A stretch of DNA of 64,000 nt from Rhizomys pruinosus. Lineage: Eukaryota > Chordata > Mammalia > Rodentia > Spalacidae. Made by a program: the position numbers and the translations under genes. Position 1 is the first letter of the stretch. Each line of letters opens with the position of its first letter. Positions 46,056 to 56,640 of this stretch are shown here, piece after piece. Where the stretch lies: the NCBI GenBank assembly GCA_009823505.1, contig VZQC01005070.1:1949147-2013146 (forward strand), given 5' to 3'. Under the pieces are notes generated by a model. The model was not told the DNA's origin. It made no database searches and was given only the letters and a program-made list of their open reading frames with translations.

Positions 46056-46094
<39 letters not shown>
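46056..46094. repeat. (AT)n microsatellite
   Basis: About 19 perfect AT units. Self-complementary. Confidence 0.96.
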
Positions 46095-46098
<4 letters not shown>

Positions 46099-47706
46099 CT
46101 AAATGAATTGGTGCCTTTAGAAAATATCCACTCCACCTACCCTGCCCTCCCTGAGCCCCAAAACTGTGTGTCCTGAGCTGTGATCCTTCAAAGCTGCAAA
46201 GGAATCTTTTCTCCTCCATAGGTTAGATCTGTACATTAACTTGGGCAAAGAGCCCACATGTCTGCCATCCATTACACCTGCTGGGTGACAAACAGATGAG
46301 AGCCATCATGCAGACTCCCAACGTTTGATCTCCTGATATCTTCCAGATGTCCTCATTTACATTTAAACATAACCACGTCCATTAATATAACTAGCCTGGC
46401 TGGCATTTAATAGGGAGAAAAAGTTGAATTCTAATCTGAAATCCTAACTATGCAAATCTTTCTGTGTATGAACCTATAAACTATTAAATATGTTTCAATT
46501 TGTATAACTTTCTGGCTATTAGAGACAGACTGATTCATTGTCAGAAGAGAGACTAGCCCAGATACGCAGACTTTGCATATATTTCAGAAGGAAAGAACTT
46601 TCAAGCCAAATTTGACTTCTGAGTTTTGAGTTTAGCCAACAACAAAAAATTACCTCTATTTAATCTCTTACATGCTAAAACACAGTAAGAACGATCTTGG
46701 CTGTCAAATTCAAATAGCCAATAAATGGTTAAATTGTTACTAATCAGTAATTAGTAAACAACAAAACAAAATGAAGCCAGAACAACCTCAGTATTAACAC
46801 TTGTTTCTGTTTAGATTTCTTTCCTTCAGTTTCTTCTCCTGAACCGGAAGCATTTTCCTGCAATAAAGCTGCCAAGGATCAGTGTCTCAGCCTCCCACCC
46901 ATGTACCGTATTGGTTCCATGGTCATCACACTTACTTCTTGTTTTGTAAAATTACATTCTGCATTTTATAACTGATTCTCTTTTCTGTGTCTCTGCAGCA
47001 CAACTAAGGCCTTCCTTTCCTTGTTCACCTGCTTCAAGGACCAAGAACACCCGGTATTATGTAGTTACTCAGTGTACCCATTGACAATAAATTAATGAGT
47101 CAACAATCATTACAGTGGTTGAGCATCCCCATTGTGAAATCTAGATTGCCCTGAAACCTGAATGTTTCTGAGTAACCTGACACCACAACAGGAAACTGTT
47201 GGAACATGAAACTTTGTGGCATGTACAAAACTAACAAGAGAGTACACACACAAAAATTACATTCAGGCTTTGTCTGTAAGGTAGAGATGAAAGTTAAAGA
47301 AATTTTATGTTGAGAGTTAAATATCATCCCCAATGATCTCCTACATATGCAAATATTTCAAAATTAAAAAAATGAAACATAAACAATTCTGTCTCAAGGT
47401 TTTGAGATGAGGGAAACTCAGTCTTTATTTATTCTAGGATTTCTTTTCTCACCTGAACAGGATGGGTATTTTTTGGTGTATGTTCATGAATATATAGTAT
47501 TAGGGAATTTCTCATTCGAAATTCATCTTGATTCTATTCTGGTTCTTTTGGCAAAACTGCTATCCAAATTTTTATCCACTGGAGACCATGAAGTTCAGTT
47601 CAATCTAGTAGCAATTCATTTTTACCTAAACTGAATCTACCCTCAACAGCCCTCTCAGTAGAACATATAAAGTGTCTCCTCTATACCTCAGAAAGGACAG
47701 AAATTT

Positions 47707-47718
47707 AAGACTTATTCA
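47707..47718 (+). repeat. Left target-site duplication of L1 at 47719
   Basis: aagacttattca is repeated exactly at 48270-48281 after the A tail of the L1 fragment. Confidence 0.85.
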
Positions 47719-48269
47719 GGGGAGACGCCATAACGCGCCAGGCCAGGATCGAAAGGTTATTCCTGGACAGACTGTCAGCCCATGAAAGGAAACAGCCAGA
47801 ATTGACCAGAGTCCAAGTCAACAGCTCCAGAGAGAGTGGACTGTTTTACCTCTCATCCACCTGTGCCCCTTTTCTAAGCCTAGGGAACAACCTGCGGAAG
47901 AGGGGGCGTGGTAGAATGTAAGGGCTGCGATTGGGGTGAATGGTGAAACTACAGCAATGTAGTCTGGACACTGATTTGATCAACTTGATTGAACAAACAA
48001 CCTGTCACCCCCCACTGGATGGTGGGGCTGTAGGTGTTTGGGCACAACAGCCTGCAGATAGGTTTTGCATGAAGGATGCTTGTACTCATGGATTATCACT
48101 TATAGCTAAAAAAGAAAAAAAAAACTGAGAGAAAGATGCAGGACAGTTATGGCGGAATGCATGATCTGGGATGGGGTGGGGGGGGGAGGGAAAGGGAAAT
48201 AAGCCTGAACTGAATTGGAAAAAATGTATGAAATGCACAAAGCATCAATAAAAATTAATTAAAAAAAAA
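47719..48269 (+). mobile_element. L1 retrotransposon, 5'-truncated to 3' UTR
   Basis: About 550 bp of rodent L1 3' UTR. It begins 'ggggagacgccataacgcgc', contains 'cggaagagggggcgtggtag' with 'aatgtaagggctgcgattgg', and has a G-rich polypurine tract (48168-48196). It ends with 'catcaataaaaattaatt' and a poly-A run. Perfect 12-bp target-site duplications bracket it, so it is a single typical 5'-truncated insertion and fairly recent. No ORF1 or ORF2 remains, so it cannot move itself. Part of its 3' end matches the older fragment at 33085. Confidence 0.85.
48168..48196 (+). other. G-rich quadruplex-capable tract of L1 3' UTR
   Basis: GGG, GGGG, a run of nine G, GGG and GGG separated by one to three bases. 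A G-rich polypurine stretch at this place is a known feature of mammalian L1 3' UTRs. Confidence 0.7.
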
Positions 48270-48281
48270 AAGACTTATTCA

Positions 48282-49500
48282 AATTCTGCATTCTATACTG
48301 AAGACAAAGAACAGCAACGAAATACCTCTGAAGAAAAAGAATGCGGGAGGAAATTCCATTTCAAGGTCAAGGGAGCAGAGGACAAAATCAACCATCTACT
48401 CACAAAGTCAAAATTAAACATTGAAATCCCTGCTTTAAGGCTTTTGGTAACAATGTCAAATATTAAATCAGGCTTAAAAATACTAAGTGCTATCAAGCCA
48501 CTTTTCTTTTCTTTTTATTTTCTTTCCCCCTAGCTGCTCTGCACAGCCCTGCAATTTCATAGCACCTACTAATGGGAAGGGAGCTGGGATCCTATTGACA
48601 GTTTCATGACAAGTCACAATTCACCTTGCATTGTCCACTCTTCTTAGCTGTTCATTATCTCTACTGCTGTGCTTACAAGATAATGATACCCTGCTTCTCC
48701 CCATGACGGTAACACATTTTTGCTCCAGGGTTCCTTTTAATTGAAACACACTGCCCGTGTTACTGTTTTGGGTGCAAAAGTAAACACATTTAACACAAAA
48801 ATCCAGTTTGTATTTGCTTCACCAACAGAAAGTGTGTAAAAAGTCTCCTGCCTCTAGAAGAGTAATTGAAGAATCCTTTTGAAACATATTATATTTTATT
48901 CTTTCCTCTCAGTTCTTTTATCATCCCTCACTTCTTGTGAAGTGATAATCAATTCCTTCAATGAGGAAAAAAAAATGTTATGGGCATCCTGAGCATTTCT
49001 GCAGGTGTCCCACACCCTCTCACAAAGCACTGAATAGTGTTTCAGCAATGTTTGGGCCCAGAACTGACTGAAAATGCTTTTACTGAAAAAAGGAGAGCCT
49101 GATAAATGGTGTCTGTTAAATTGTCTGTATTAGTTGTAAATTGCATTGAGTATTCACCAGCTGTGTAAGGGAAGGGGCCAATCTCAGGATGGCGGGTGGG
49201 TGAGCACGGTCAGAAGATAACTCTCAGACCCAGCTCTCTGAATGAATACAATCAAGTTCTTTTGGCCAAGAAGTACATTTTGAATTAGAACCACATGTAG
49301 TTGATCTAAGAGTATGTATTGAGGTAGGAAAGAGAAAGATATGCTTTTCTTCCAGGAAAACAGACATTAGCTAGGATTTAAACCTGAATATGTGTAACTA
49401 TATGTGAACACTGCTGAAAGAGAGTGACCACACACAGATTTTTTTAAGTTATGATTTTTTTAACTTTTTTTCCATGTGTGTATAATTTTTTTGTTTACTT
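48282..49500. other. Unique sequence, no repeat recognised
   Basis: About 1.2 kb without recognisable repeats or gene. The composition is balanced, unlike decayed repeat DNA. Possibly conserved noncoding sequence. Confidence 0.35.
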
Positions 49501-49525
49501 TTGCTTCTTTAAAAAATTAATTATC

Positions 49526-49742
49526 GGGGCTGGAGAGAGGGCCTAGTGGTTAAGAGCTCTGACTGCTCTTGCAGAGGACCCAGGTTCGATCCCCAGCACC
49601 CACATGGCTGCTGAGAACCATCTTTAACTCCAGTTCCAGGGGAATCCGACACCCTCTTCTGACCTCCGCGGCATTGCATGACACGGGTGCACAGATCTAC
49701 ATGCAGACAGTACATTCATACACATACAAAATAAATAAAATT
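49526..49742 (+). mobile_element. B2-like SINE, short subfamily
   Basis: 'ggggctggagagagggccta', B box 'ggttcgatccc', 'ctttaactccagttccaggg', 'gcattgcatgacacgggtgc' and 'acattcatacacatacaaaa'. The A box has one change (gagggcctagtgg). Target-site duplication not clear because both flanks are AT-rich. Confidence 0.95.
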
Positions 49743-49749
49743 ATAATTA

Positions 49750-49830
49750 ATTTGGTGACATGATCTCACTCTACAGCCCAGGCTGTCCTGGAACTCCATA
49801 AAAATCTTCCTTCTTAAATGCTGAAATGAT
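49750..49830 (-). mobile_element. B1 fragment
   Basis: 'tctcactctacagcccaggc', 'tgtcctggaactccataaaa' and 'cttcttaaatgctgaaatga' are an internally deleted antisense B1 adjoining the B2 tail. Confidence 0.6.
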
Positions 49831-49927
49831 AAAGAAATCATGGGATAAAATTTTAAATTTCAGACTACTCCTCCCTTAGAGAGGATTTACTACGATTTAT
49901 TAAATCTGGGTTAAAGACTGGGCATGT

Positions 49928-50157
49928 GGGCTGGAGAGCTTGCACACTGGTTAGGAGCACTCACTGTTCTTGCAGAAGACTTGGGTTTGAATCCCAGAAT
50001 GCACATGGTGAGTAACAACCATCTATATAACTTCAGTTCCAGGGGATCCAATGCCCTCTTCTGTCCTCCTCAAGCATCACATGACAACAGGTGCACTTAC
50101 ATGCATATAGGCAATATGCATTATGTCTATACTTATACACATATAATACATGCAAAT
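49928..50157 (+). mobile_element. B3-family SINE, older
   Basis: 'gggctggagagcttgcacac', 'cttgcagaagacttgggttt', 'gaatcccagaatgcacatgg', 'ttcagttccaggggatccaa' and 'acatgcatataggcaatatg'. Diverged tRNA boxes. Confidence 0.9.
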
Positions 50158-50257
50158 AATTTTCTAAGTCTAGGAATGGCAATTTTTAACAGTCTGTGTC
50201 TGTTTGTAGGGCTGGAAGAAATGCAATATAAAAATAAACATTAAAAATAATATCGGG

Positions 50258-50473
50258 GGGCCAGAGAGATGGCCTAGTAGTTAAGAGCGCTGACTACTCT
50301 TGCAGAGGACCTGGGTTTGATCCCCAGCACCCACATGGCGGTTGAGAACCATCTTTAACTCCAGTTCCAGGGGAATCCGACACCCTCTTCTGACCTCTGT
50401 GGCATTGCATGACACTGGTGCACAAACCTACATGCAGACAGTACATTCATACACATAAAAAATAACTAAAATA
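50258..50473 (+). mobile_element. B2-like SINE, short subfamily
   Basis: 'agagagatggcctagtagtt', 'ctgggtttgatccccagcac', 'ctttaactccagttccaggg', 'gcattgcatgacactggtgc' and an A-rich tail. Flanks at 50243-50257 and 50474-50488 agree at 14 of 15 positions. It faces the antisense copy at 50630 with about 156 bp between. Confidence 0.95.
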
Positions 50474-50629
50474 AAAAAAAATATCGGGTTTCAAAGGTAC
50501 AATGGGAACCAAAAACACACCCTTCTGATCATTTTATATATTGATTACATTTTGAAATGGCAATGTTTTAGACATATTATAGTTGTATTTATTGTAACAA
50601 AATATAATTTTTCTTTAATTTCATCTTTT

Positions 50630-50831
50630 TATTTATTTTATTTTTATTTACAAATATGTGTGTATGCCTGTGTCATATAGGTGCCTGTGCCAAAGGAGGC
50701 CACTAGAGGGTGTCCCATACCAGCTCTCTGAAGTTACAGGTAGTGGTGAGCCATGTGACTTGGGTACTGGGATAAGAACTCAGGTCTCTCTGGAAGAGCA
50801 GTAAGTGCCCTTAACTGGTGAGCCATCTCTC

Positions 50832-50834
<3 letters not shown>
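50630..50834 (-). mobile_element. B3-family SINE, older
   Basis: 'gtgtgtatgcctgtgtcata', 'aaggaggccactagagggtg', 'gtgagccatgtgacttgggt', 'ctctggaagagcagtaagtg' and 'aactggtgagccatctctcc' in antisense order. Followed by a CT microsatellite. Confidence 0.87.

Positions 50835-50863
<29 letters not shown>
50835..50863 (+). repeat. (CT)n microsatellite
   Basis: About 14 CT units directly after the B3 head. Confidence 0.95.
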
Positions 50864-50867
<4 letters not shown>

Positions 50868-50965
50868 ACGATTACAGGAAATTTTAATTATATAATATGT
50901 CCCATGCTTGTATTTGTACTGGTTATTATTTTTTTACATGAAATTATTTTTCTTTTGGGAAACTG

Positions 50966-51362
50966 TTGTAGTTACTTTCTATTGGCATGATAAAAGACAC
51001 TGACCAAAATCAACTTGGGATGGAAAGGGTTTATTTTATCTCACATTTTCCAGGTCACAGTGCATCACTGAGGGAAATCAAGGCAGGAACTCAGGGCAGG
51101 AACCTGGGGGCAGGAGCTGAAACACGGTCCATGGAGATATGCTGCTTACTGGCTTGCTTCCCTGGCCCATGCTCAGCCTGCCCAGGACCACCTGCCTGGG
51201 GTGGCACTGCTCACAATGGGCTCAGTTCTCCCCTATTATTCAACAAACAAGAAAATGCCCCACAGAGGGCCACAGGCTTTTCCAACAGAGATAGTTCCTT
51301 ACTTGAAGTTCCCTCCACCCAGGTGTATCAAGGTGACAGCTGAAGCTATCCAGCACAGGAGA
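50966..51362. mobile_element. Rodent interspersed repeat, URR1/RMER30-like
   Basis: Second copy of the element at 23726-24122, with a longer left end ('agttactttctattggcatg', 'ataaaagacactgaccaaaa'). Shared body: 'ggcaggaactcagggcagga', 'acctgggggcaggagctgaa', 'atgctgcttactggcttgct', 'gctcagcctgcccaggacca' and 'aagaaaatgccccacagagg'. The 118-codon frame at 50987-51343 is translated repeat, not a gene. Family name uncertain. Confidence 0.65.
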
Positions 51363-51487
51363 ACTGATGAACAGGAAATGTAAAGCAAAGATAATAAAAG
51401 ACTTCTTATCATAAAACCATGACTAAAATATGTATAATAAAAAAATTCCAGTATGTCCTTAGATACTTCCACAGTACCTAGGTGTGG

Positions 51488-51772
51488 TTGTTTAAGTGAA
51501 TGGCCCCCATAGGCTCCCAGTATTTGAATACTTGGCACTCTGGGGAGTTTTAGGAGGTGTAACCTTGCTGAAGGAAGCCTGTCACTGGGGGAGGGTTTAG
51601 GCTTCTTGTACCTGTTTGAAGATGTGAGTGCTCAATTTTCTACTTTAGTTGCCTCTTGCCAACTCCTGCCTAGGCCTGTCCCATCATGACAGACTGTCAG
51701 CCCTCTGGACCCATAAGCCCAATAAACTCTTACATTGGTCATGGTGTTGGAGTAACAGAAAACATAATACAC
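51488..51772 (+). mobile_element. URR1-like rodent DNA-transposon fragment
   Basis: 'tttaggaggtgtaaccttgc', 'tgaaggaagcctgtcactgg', 'gcccaataaactcttacatt' and 'ggtcatggtgttggagtaac' then 'agaaaacataatac' follow the familiar rodent URR1-type order. It lies directly downstream of the other repeat. Confidence 0.6.
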
Positions 51773-51812
51773 TAGACAAGAAGAATTAACTGATAAATAT
51801 GCACATCAATAT

Positions 51813-51954
51813 TTTTTTTTTTGTCTTTGGTCTCCCTGTAGCCCCAGCTGTCCTGGGACTCACTATGTAGACCAGGCTGGCCTTGAACTCACAAAGATCC
51901 ACCTGCCTCTGCCTCCCGAGTGCTAGAATTAAAGGTGTGTGCCACCACGCCCTA
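51813..51954 (-). mobile_element. B1 SINE, young
   Basis: Antisense B1 lacking a few bases ('gtctttggtctccctgtagc') and ending 'gtgtgccaccacgcccta'. Target-site duplications cacatcaatat (51802-51812) and cacgtcaatat (51955-51965) differ at one base. Confidence 0.95.
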
Positions 51955-51965
51955 CACGTCAATAT

Positions 51966-52823
51966 GTTTTCTACGTAGAAATGTATTTTCAGCTCATTTT
52001 TTGAGAACATGAACAAAAAAATCGTTGAAGCATTAACTGTCCCCAATCACCTTTGAATCCTTGTATCAAAGGTTTCTTATCAGAGCACATGTGTGGTGGC
52101 TGGTGTTAGACTGAAACTCTGAATTCTCTCAGAGCTTTTATGTATGTATATATGTATGTTTGTATGTGTGGATGGACAGTATTTATATATTTACTATGAA
52201 GTATGTTCTTTAGTACTTCATCTGCAGTATAGTGGTAACAGTCAACATGGAAACGATTGTGTTTGATTCAGCATAACTATTTGCCATTAGCTAGATGATG
52301 ATTTAAGTTTGTACCTGCTTGGGTAGGGATATCACAAGTGTTAATCTTCTTTCTATTAACCAGTTACTTTCCAAGAGCTACTACAAATGGGGACTTTTAA
52401 AATCACACATTTGGAACTATTTATATTATGATTTTTTTCATTATTATTTTATTCAAATGAAGTTCATGTTTCTGTTTTATAATATTTAATGTTTTAATGA
52501 TTATAAGAGAATTCTAACCTTGATTATTTGGATACCTTTTCCATATATTCATATTTAGATGATGGTAATATCAGGTGTCTGCAAACATTCCTCATTCACA
52601 ATATCGTTAGTGTCCTAGTAAAATTTTCACAATGTCCTTAGAACAAGAAAATTATTTACAATTCTCTGTGTTAAGCAGTTTGGGACAACTAACTTAATTG
52701 TAATAGTTCAGGCAGATATACTTGTCTATCCCTTGAATAATTAAAGTGCCTTCTTGGTCACCTCGGCCCAGGCTGTAAACTATAAAATTATGTCATTTAA
52801 ATGAACTAGAAAGTAGATAACAC
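51966..52823. other. Unique AT-rich sequence
   Basis: Includes a short TATG-type tract near 52141-52175. No repeat family or gene recognised. Confidence 0.4.
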
Positions 52824-52833
52824 AGAGAACTTT

Positions 52834-53045
52834 TTTTTTTTTTTTTACTTTTTATGTGTATGAGTTTACTGCCTGCATATAGGTAAGTGCACTTATATCC
52901 TGCAGTGCTGCGGAGGTCAGAAGAGGGTGCTGGATTCCCCTGGAACTGGAGTTAAAGATGGCTCTTAGCTGCCATGTGGGTGATGGGAATCGAACCCGGG
53001 TCCTCTGCAAGGGCAGTCAGTGCCCTTAACCACTGAGCCATCTCT
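52834..53045 (-). mobile_element. B2-like SINE, short form
   Basis: Antisense copy: 'atgagtttactgcctgcata', 'gcggaggtcagaagagggtg', 'cccctggaactggagttaaa', 'gatggctcttagctgccatg', 'gggaatcgaacccgggtcct' (intact B box) and 'accactgagccatctctcca'. Flanks agagaacttt (52824-52833) and agagtacttt (53046-53055) differ at one base. Confidence 0.93.
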
Positions 53046-53055
53046 CCAGAGTACT

Positions 53056-53480
53056 TTATAAAGAACAAGGAATGCCTTATAAAAATTTCTCTTTTTGTTT
53101 ATTTTAACAAATTTTAATTATTATAGCTTATAAAAGTCATATTTTGTACTTCTGGTAGACTGACTTTCAGTAGCTGGACAGTTCATAAATATTTATAGGA
53201 TTCTTTTTTTAAACCTACTCTCAAATAGCTTCCTAAGATTCAGTCATAGAATTCTCTTAAATTTCATGATTTGTTTTTTACATTTTCTAAGCAAAACATT
53301 GACATAAGTTTCATTAAAGTCAAATTATGGATGAAATCTTAACTTTATTTTCTTTATTTTTATTGACCTATGTCTTAGAAATTGTCCCATGACTGGAGCA
53401 AACTTTGGAAATTCTGAAAAAGAAATAAACACAATGATCCTGTTGTTTTTAAGGATATGATTAGGTAAAAGAGCTCAACC
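53056..53480. other. Unique AT-rich sequence
   Basis: No repeat family or gene recognised. Confidence 0.4.
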
Positions 53481-55100
53481 AACCACTGGCTTCACAGAAT
53501 TTTTAAATGGACTCTCTCCTTTCCTGGATTTCCATGTGAAGAATTTAGAAATTTCTTCTCCATCCTAGCAAGAATTAAAAAGCAGAGTGAACTGGAGAAG
53601 CAACAGACATTTTTAGATGAGAATCTCCTAGATCATGAGACAAACCACTGTCCCTAGAAAACATAAAGAAAAGTCAGTAGAGAACATCTCAACTTACAGG
53701 AGTAGAAACCCCCAAGAATGGAGTGCTCTGTTAGAATCCCGAAAGGTAACTTCCGGAGGTCTGGTATGAACAGCTTCCACATTTTTGTGAGTTTCATCCC
53801 AGAAGCTCTGCCAATTCTTAACAAAGAAAACTATCCTAATCTACCAGGGGACTGGAAAAGGAAAACAGTTTGAAATATACCAGAGCAACCTGTTTTTACC
53901 AAAGTCTTCCTCAAAAGACACTCTCCAGAGTCTCACCTGTGGAGGATTTCTCAGAACCTGATCCACCTGTGGGAAGAGACTTGCCAACTCGTGGCTCTGC
54001 CAGCCCGAAGGCGCAAGGTGAACTTTGAGTCCGATTCTATAAAACTAACTCTTTAACATTGCATTAATAAAAGAGTAAGTCCCTCAGTTTGTTTATCTGG
54101 GACATCACGACAGCCTATAAGCCCCCAAATTACAAGGCATAATAAAAGTCTGAACATACACCAGGATCATGGTGAGCATGTTGGAATGATCATATCTGAA
54201 ATTTTACAGCACTATGACCCATAAGTTTAGGGCATCAACAGAAAAAGTGGACAACAAACAAAAACAGGTGGATTATGTAAGGAGAAAGATAAAAATCTTA
54301 AGAATATAAAAGAAAGAGCAGAGCTCCAATACAGCAACTGTGTCAGAAATGAAGAAGCCCGTTGACAGAATACCTGATCTGGAGAGTATGACAGTAGAAA
54401 CAAACCCCTTAATCCAAAAACTGTAAACAAAGAATGCCCCAAAACTGTACAGCTAATATCAACTGTGTAATGTGTGTGGTGTGTACACCAGAAGAAGAAA
54501 CCCAAAGTAATATCGGAAGAAATGGTGACTGAGAATTCCCCCAAATTAATGTTAAACAACAGACCACTGGAAAGCTTGGGTACCAAGAATTAGAATGAAT
54601 ATAAAACAAGGAAAAAAAAAAAGGATTTATAATGTACATCCAGGCATATCAAATTCAAACAGCAGGGAAAATGTAATACATTTAATATCTTGTGGTGCTT
54701 GGTACAGCACATTCCTCACACGCAGCAGCCCTGGGTTCAATTCTCAACACCAGAAAGGAAATTTTTAATGAATAAATAATATTGAAAGAAACCATATTTT
54801 TTTAAGTTATGTACATAGTTAAACCCAGGTAAGGGTCCAAACTTGTCCTGAGGACACTGTCCAAGCATGAATGGAGGAGAATAAAATATAAAGCTTTGTG
54901 AGAAATAAGCCCACCAACCCAGATTTCTGCACACTGTAAAATGATCCATCAAAGTGAAGAAGAAATAAAGAGTTCATCAGATAAATAAAATTTATGGCAC
55001 TTTGTTCCCTGGAACTGCCGAGTAAGAAATTCTAACATAAATTCACCACAGAGGGGAGAAATGACACATCACGTGTCAGATGCCAGTATCTACATATCAG
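53481..55100 (+). mobile_element. Ancient L1-related sequence, 5'/ORF1-derived part
   Basis: A-rich sense-strand sequence with L1 character. 'tttctgcacactgtaaaatg', 'atccatcaaagtgaagaaga' and 'aataaagagttcatcagata' (54924-54985) parallels the old L1/HAL1 segment that encodes part of ORF1-region sequence. It is full of stops and interrupted by an ID element. The long minus-strand frames (54227-54586) are mirror frames of A-rich DNA. The left boundary is a guess. Confidence 0.45.
54695..54765 (+). mobile_element. ID-like SINE remnant
   Basis: 'tggtgcttggtacagcacat', 'tcctcacacgcagcagccct' and 'gggttcaattctcaacacca' show an ID-like head with a clear B box (gggttcaattc) and an A-rich end, lying inside the old L1. 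Confidence 0.65.
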
Positions 55101-55460
55101 AAGCAAACATCAGATTATGAATTAGTGAGTGTAAACTACTTTATATTTCTTATAGTTAATTGGTTGAATATATAACAGATTGTTCAAAATAATACCAGCA
55201 ATGTATTCATTTAATTGTAGTTAGATATAAATATCCACACACATCCCCAGTTATTTAAATACAAATATACTTATTTTTTTAAGGTAGATGAACTACTATG
55301 TTACTTAAAAGTGAACTTGGATTAATTACCAAGTGTATTTTATGTCCAAGTCAATTACTAGGAAAGGAAGTATAACTGATATATATGTATATATAAACAT
55401 ATATGTATAGCAAAGGAGATGAATTCAATTATAAAATTTTCAGTTAAAACTACAAGAGGT
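55101..55460. other. AT-rich sequence, nothing recognised
   Basis: Contains a TATATG-type tract near 55380-55410. It may be part of the decayed L1. Confidence 0.35.
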
Positions 55461-55680
55461 TGGGACTAAAAAGATGGCTCAGTGGTTAACAGCACTGGCT
55501 GCTGGTTCAATTCCCAGCACCCACATGGCAGCTAAAAACTGTCCATAACTTGGTCCAGGGGAATCTGACACCCTTGTCTGACATCTATGGACATTGTACA
55601 ACCTGGGTACCCTTACATACATTCAGGCAATACACTCATACAAATAAAGTAACAATAATAAATAAAATGTTCAAAAAAGA
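55461..55680 (+). mobile_element. B3-family SINE
   Basis: 'ggactaaaaagatggctcag', 'tggttaacagcactggctgc', 'tggttcaattcccagcaccc', 'tggtccaggggaatctgaca' and 'ttcaggcaatacactcatac'. About 20 bp of the 'cttgcagaggac' region are deleted. Confidence 0.9.
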
Positions 55681-55716
55681 AACCAGCTAAAGAAGGATAA
55701 CAAAATTCAAAATCAA

Positions 55717-55862
55717 ATCCAGATGTGGTGATACATGCCCTTAATCTCAGAACCTGAGGCAGGTGGATGGATCTCTGTAAGATGGAGGTCAGCTTTTTCT
55801 ACATAGCAAGTTCCATGTTAGCTGGTGCTATTGAGACCCTGTCTCAAAACAACAATAACAGC
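55717..55862 (+). mobile_element. B1 SINE
   Basis: 'ccagatgtggtgatacatgc', 'ccttaatctcagaacctgag', 'gcaggtggatggatctctgt', 'atgttagctggtgctattga' and 'gaccctgtctcaaaac'. A sense copy with an AAC-rich tail, inserted in the old L1. Confidence 0.88.
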
Positions 55863-56640
55863 AGCAACATTCAAAATCAGTAGAAATGAGAGAAAGATTG
55901 GAAATTAGAATAGAAACCAATAAAATGGTTATCAAAAAAGGGCATCAAAAGCTCACCCAAATAGAAGTCATGACCTTGAAAAGATCACTGAAATCAGTAA
56001 GTCTTTGGCCAGAATACTGAAGGAAAACAAAGAAAAATATAATTTACTAACATCAGATGTGAAAGAGGGGGCATCACTTAAGATAAAATTAGAAACCATA
56101 CATGCCACAGACATTGATAACCTAGATGAAATATACCAAAGACAATGTACCAAAACTTGCAAAAGAGAAAGAAACTGTTTGAATTGACCTCCAATTATTA
56201 AGGAAATTAAATTGCTAAGGACAGGCTCACTGGTAAATTCCATCAAATGTTAAAGGGGCAAGTTACCTATGTTTTCCATATCTTCCTTCAGAACCTAAGT
56301 ATAGAGGGACTAGTTCTTGACTTACTTGAGGAGGCCAGTAATATCTAATACCAAACCCAGAGAAACCATAAGAAAAGGACCCTGGGTTGAGGACCCAGTT
56401 CAGGGACAGAGCACTTTCCTGGAATACAGGAGAGACCTGGCAGAAGAGGGAACTACCTACACAAACATGGATACAAAACCCCTCACAAAGAACTAGCAAA
56501 TCAATCCAAAGTTCAAGTGAGATTTCCAAGGGATGCCAGGCTAGCTCAATATTGGCAAATCAATAAATATAATCCATCACAGGCTAAAGAAGGCTAAAAC
56601 TGCTCTAAATAATCACTTTTATTAATTAAAGAAAACTATA
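55863..56640 (+). mobile_element. Ancient L1 ORF2 (reverse transcriptase region) remnant
   Basis: In frame 56005-56187 the translation contains SLARILKENKEK-like and TDIDNLDEIYQ-like stretches. These correspond in order to L1 ORF2 just before the reverse-transcriptase core. Downstream, 'ctggtaaattccatcaaatg' (F/Y-type GEFYQ region) and 'gcaaatcaataaatataatc' (the SINK/VI region) follow in the right order but in shifting frames. Stops and deletions show it is long dead. It continues the element whose left part lies at 53481-55100; SINEs have split it. No retrotransposition potential. Confidence 0.75.

Larger units (their letters stand above)
40681..47705. other. 7-kb repeat-poor AT-rich region, candidate conserved noncoding DNA
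   Basis: Apart from CA tracts (40928-40972, 44317-44362) and an AT tract (46056-46094), I recognise no interspersed repeat in 7 kb. The rest of the window averages a SINE every 1-1.5 kb. No open frame exceeds about 92 codons and none resembles a protein I know. Possible POU/homeodomain sites occur (for example 41979-41995). Selection against insertions in a regulatory domain is a reasonable inference, but chance or unrecognised old repeats are alternatives. Confidence 0.4.

Noticed and set aside
46960..47060. Polypyrimidine tract with 'tctctgcag' acceptor-like site at about 46998 followed by an open stretch
   Set aside because: There is no matching donor and no recognisable peptide. Such sites are frequent by chance.
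50987..51343. 118-codon plus-strand open frame
   Set aside because: It lies entirely inside an interspersed repeat also present at 23726-24122, where the frame is not kept.
54227..54586. 119-codon minus-strand open frame
   Set aside because: It is antisense to A-rich ancient L1-like sequence. The hydrophobic look comes from T-rich codons.
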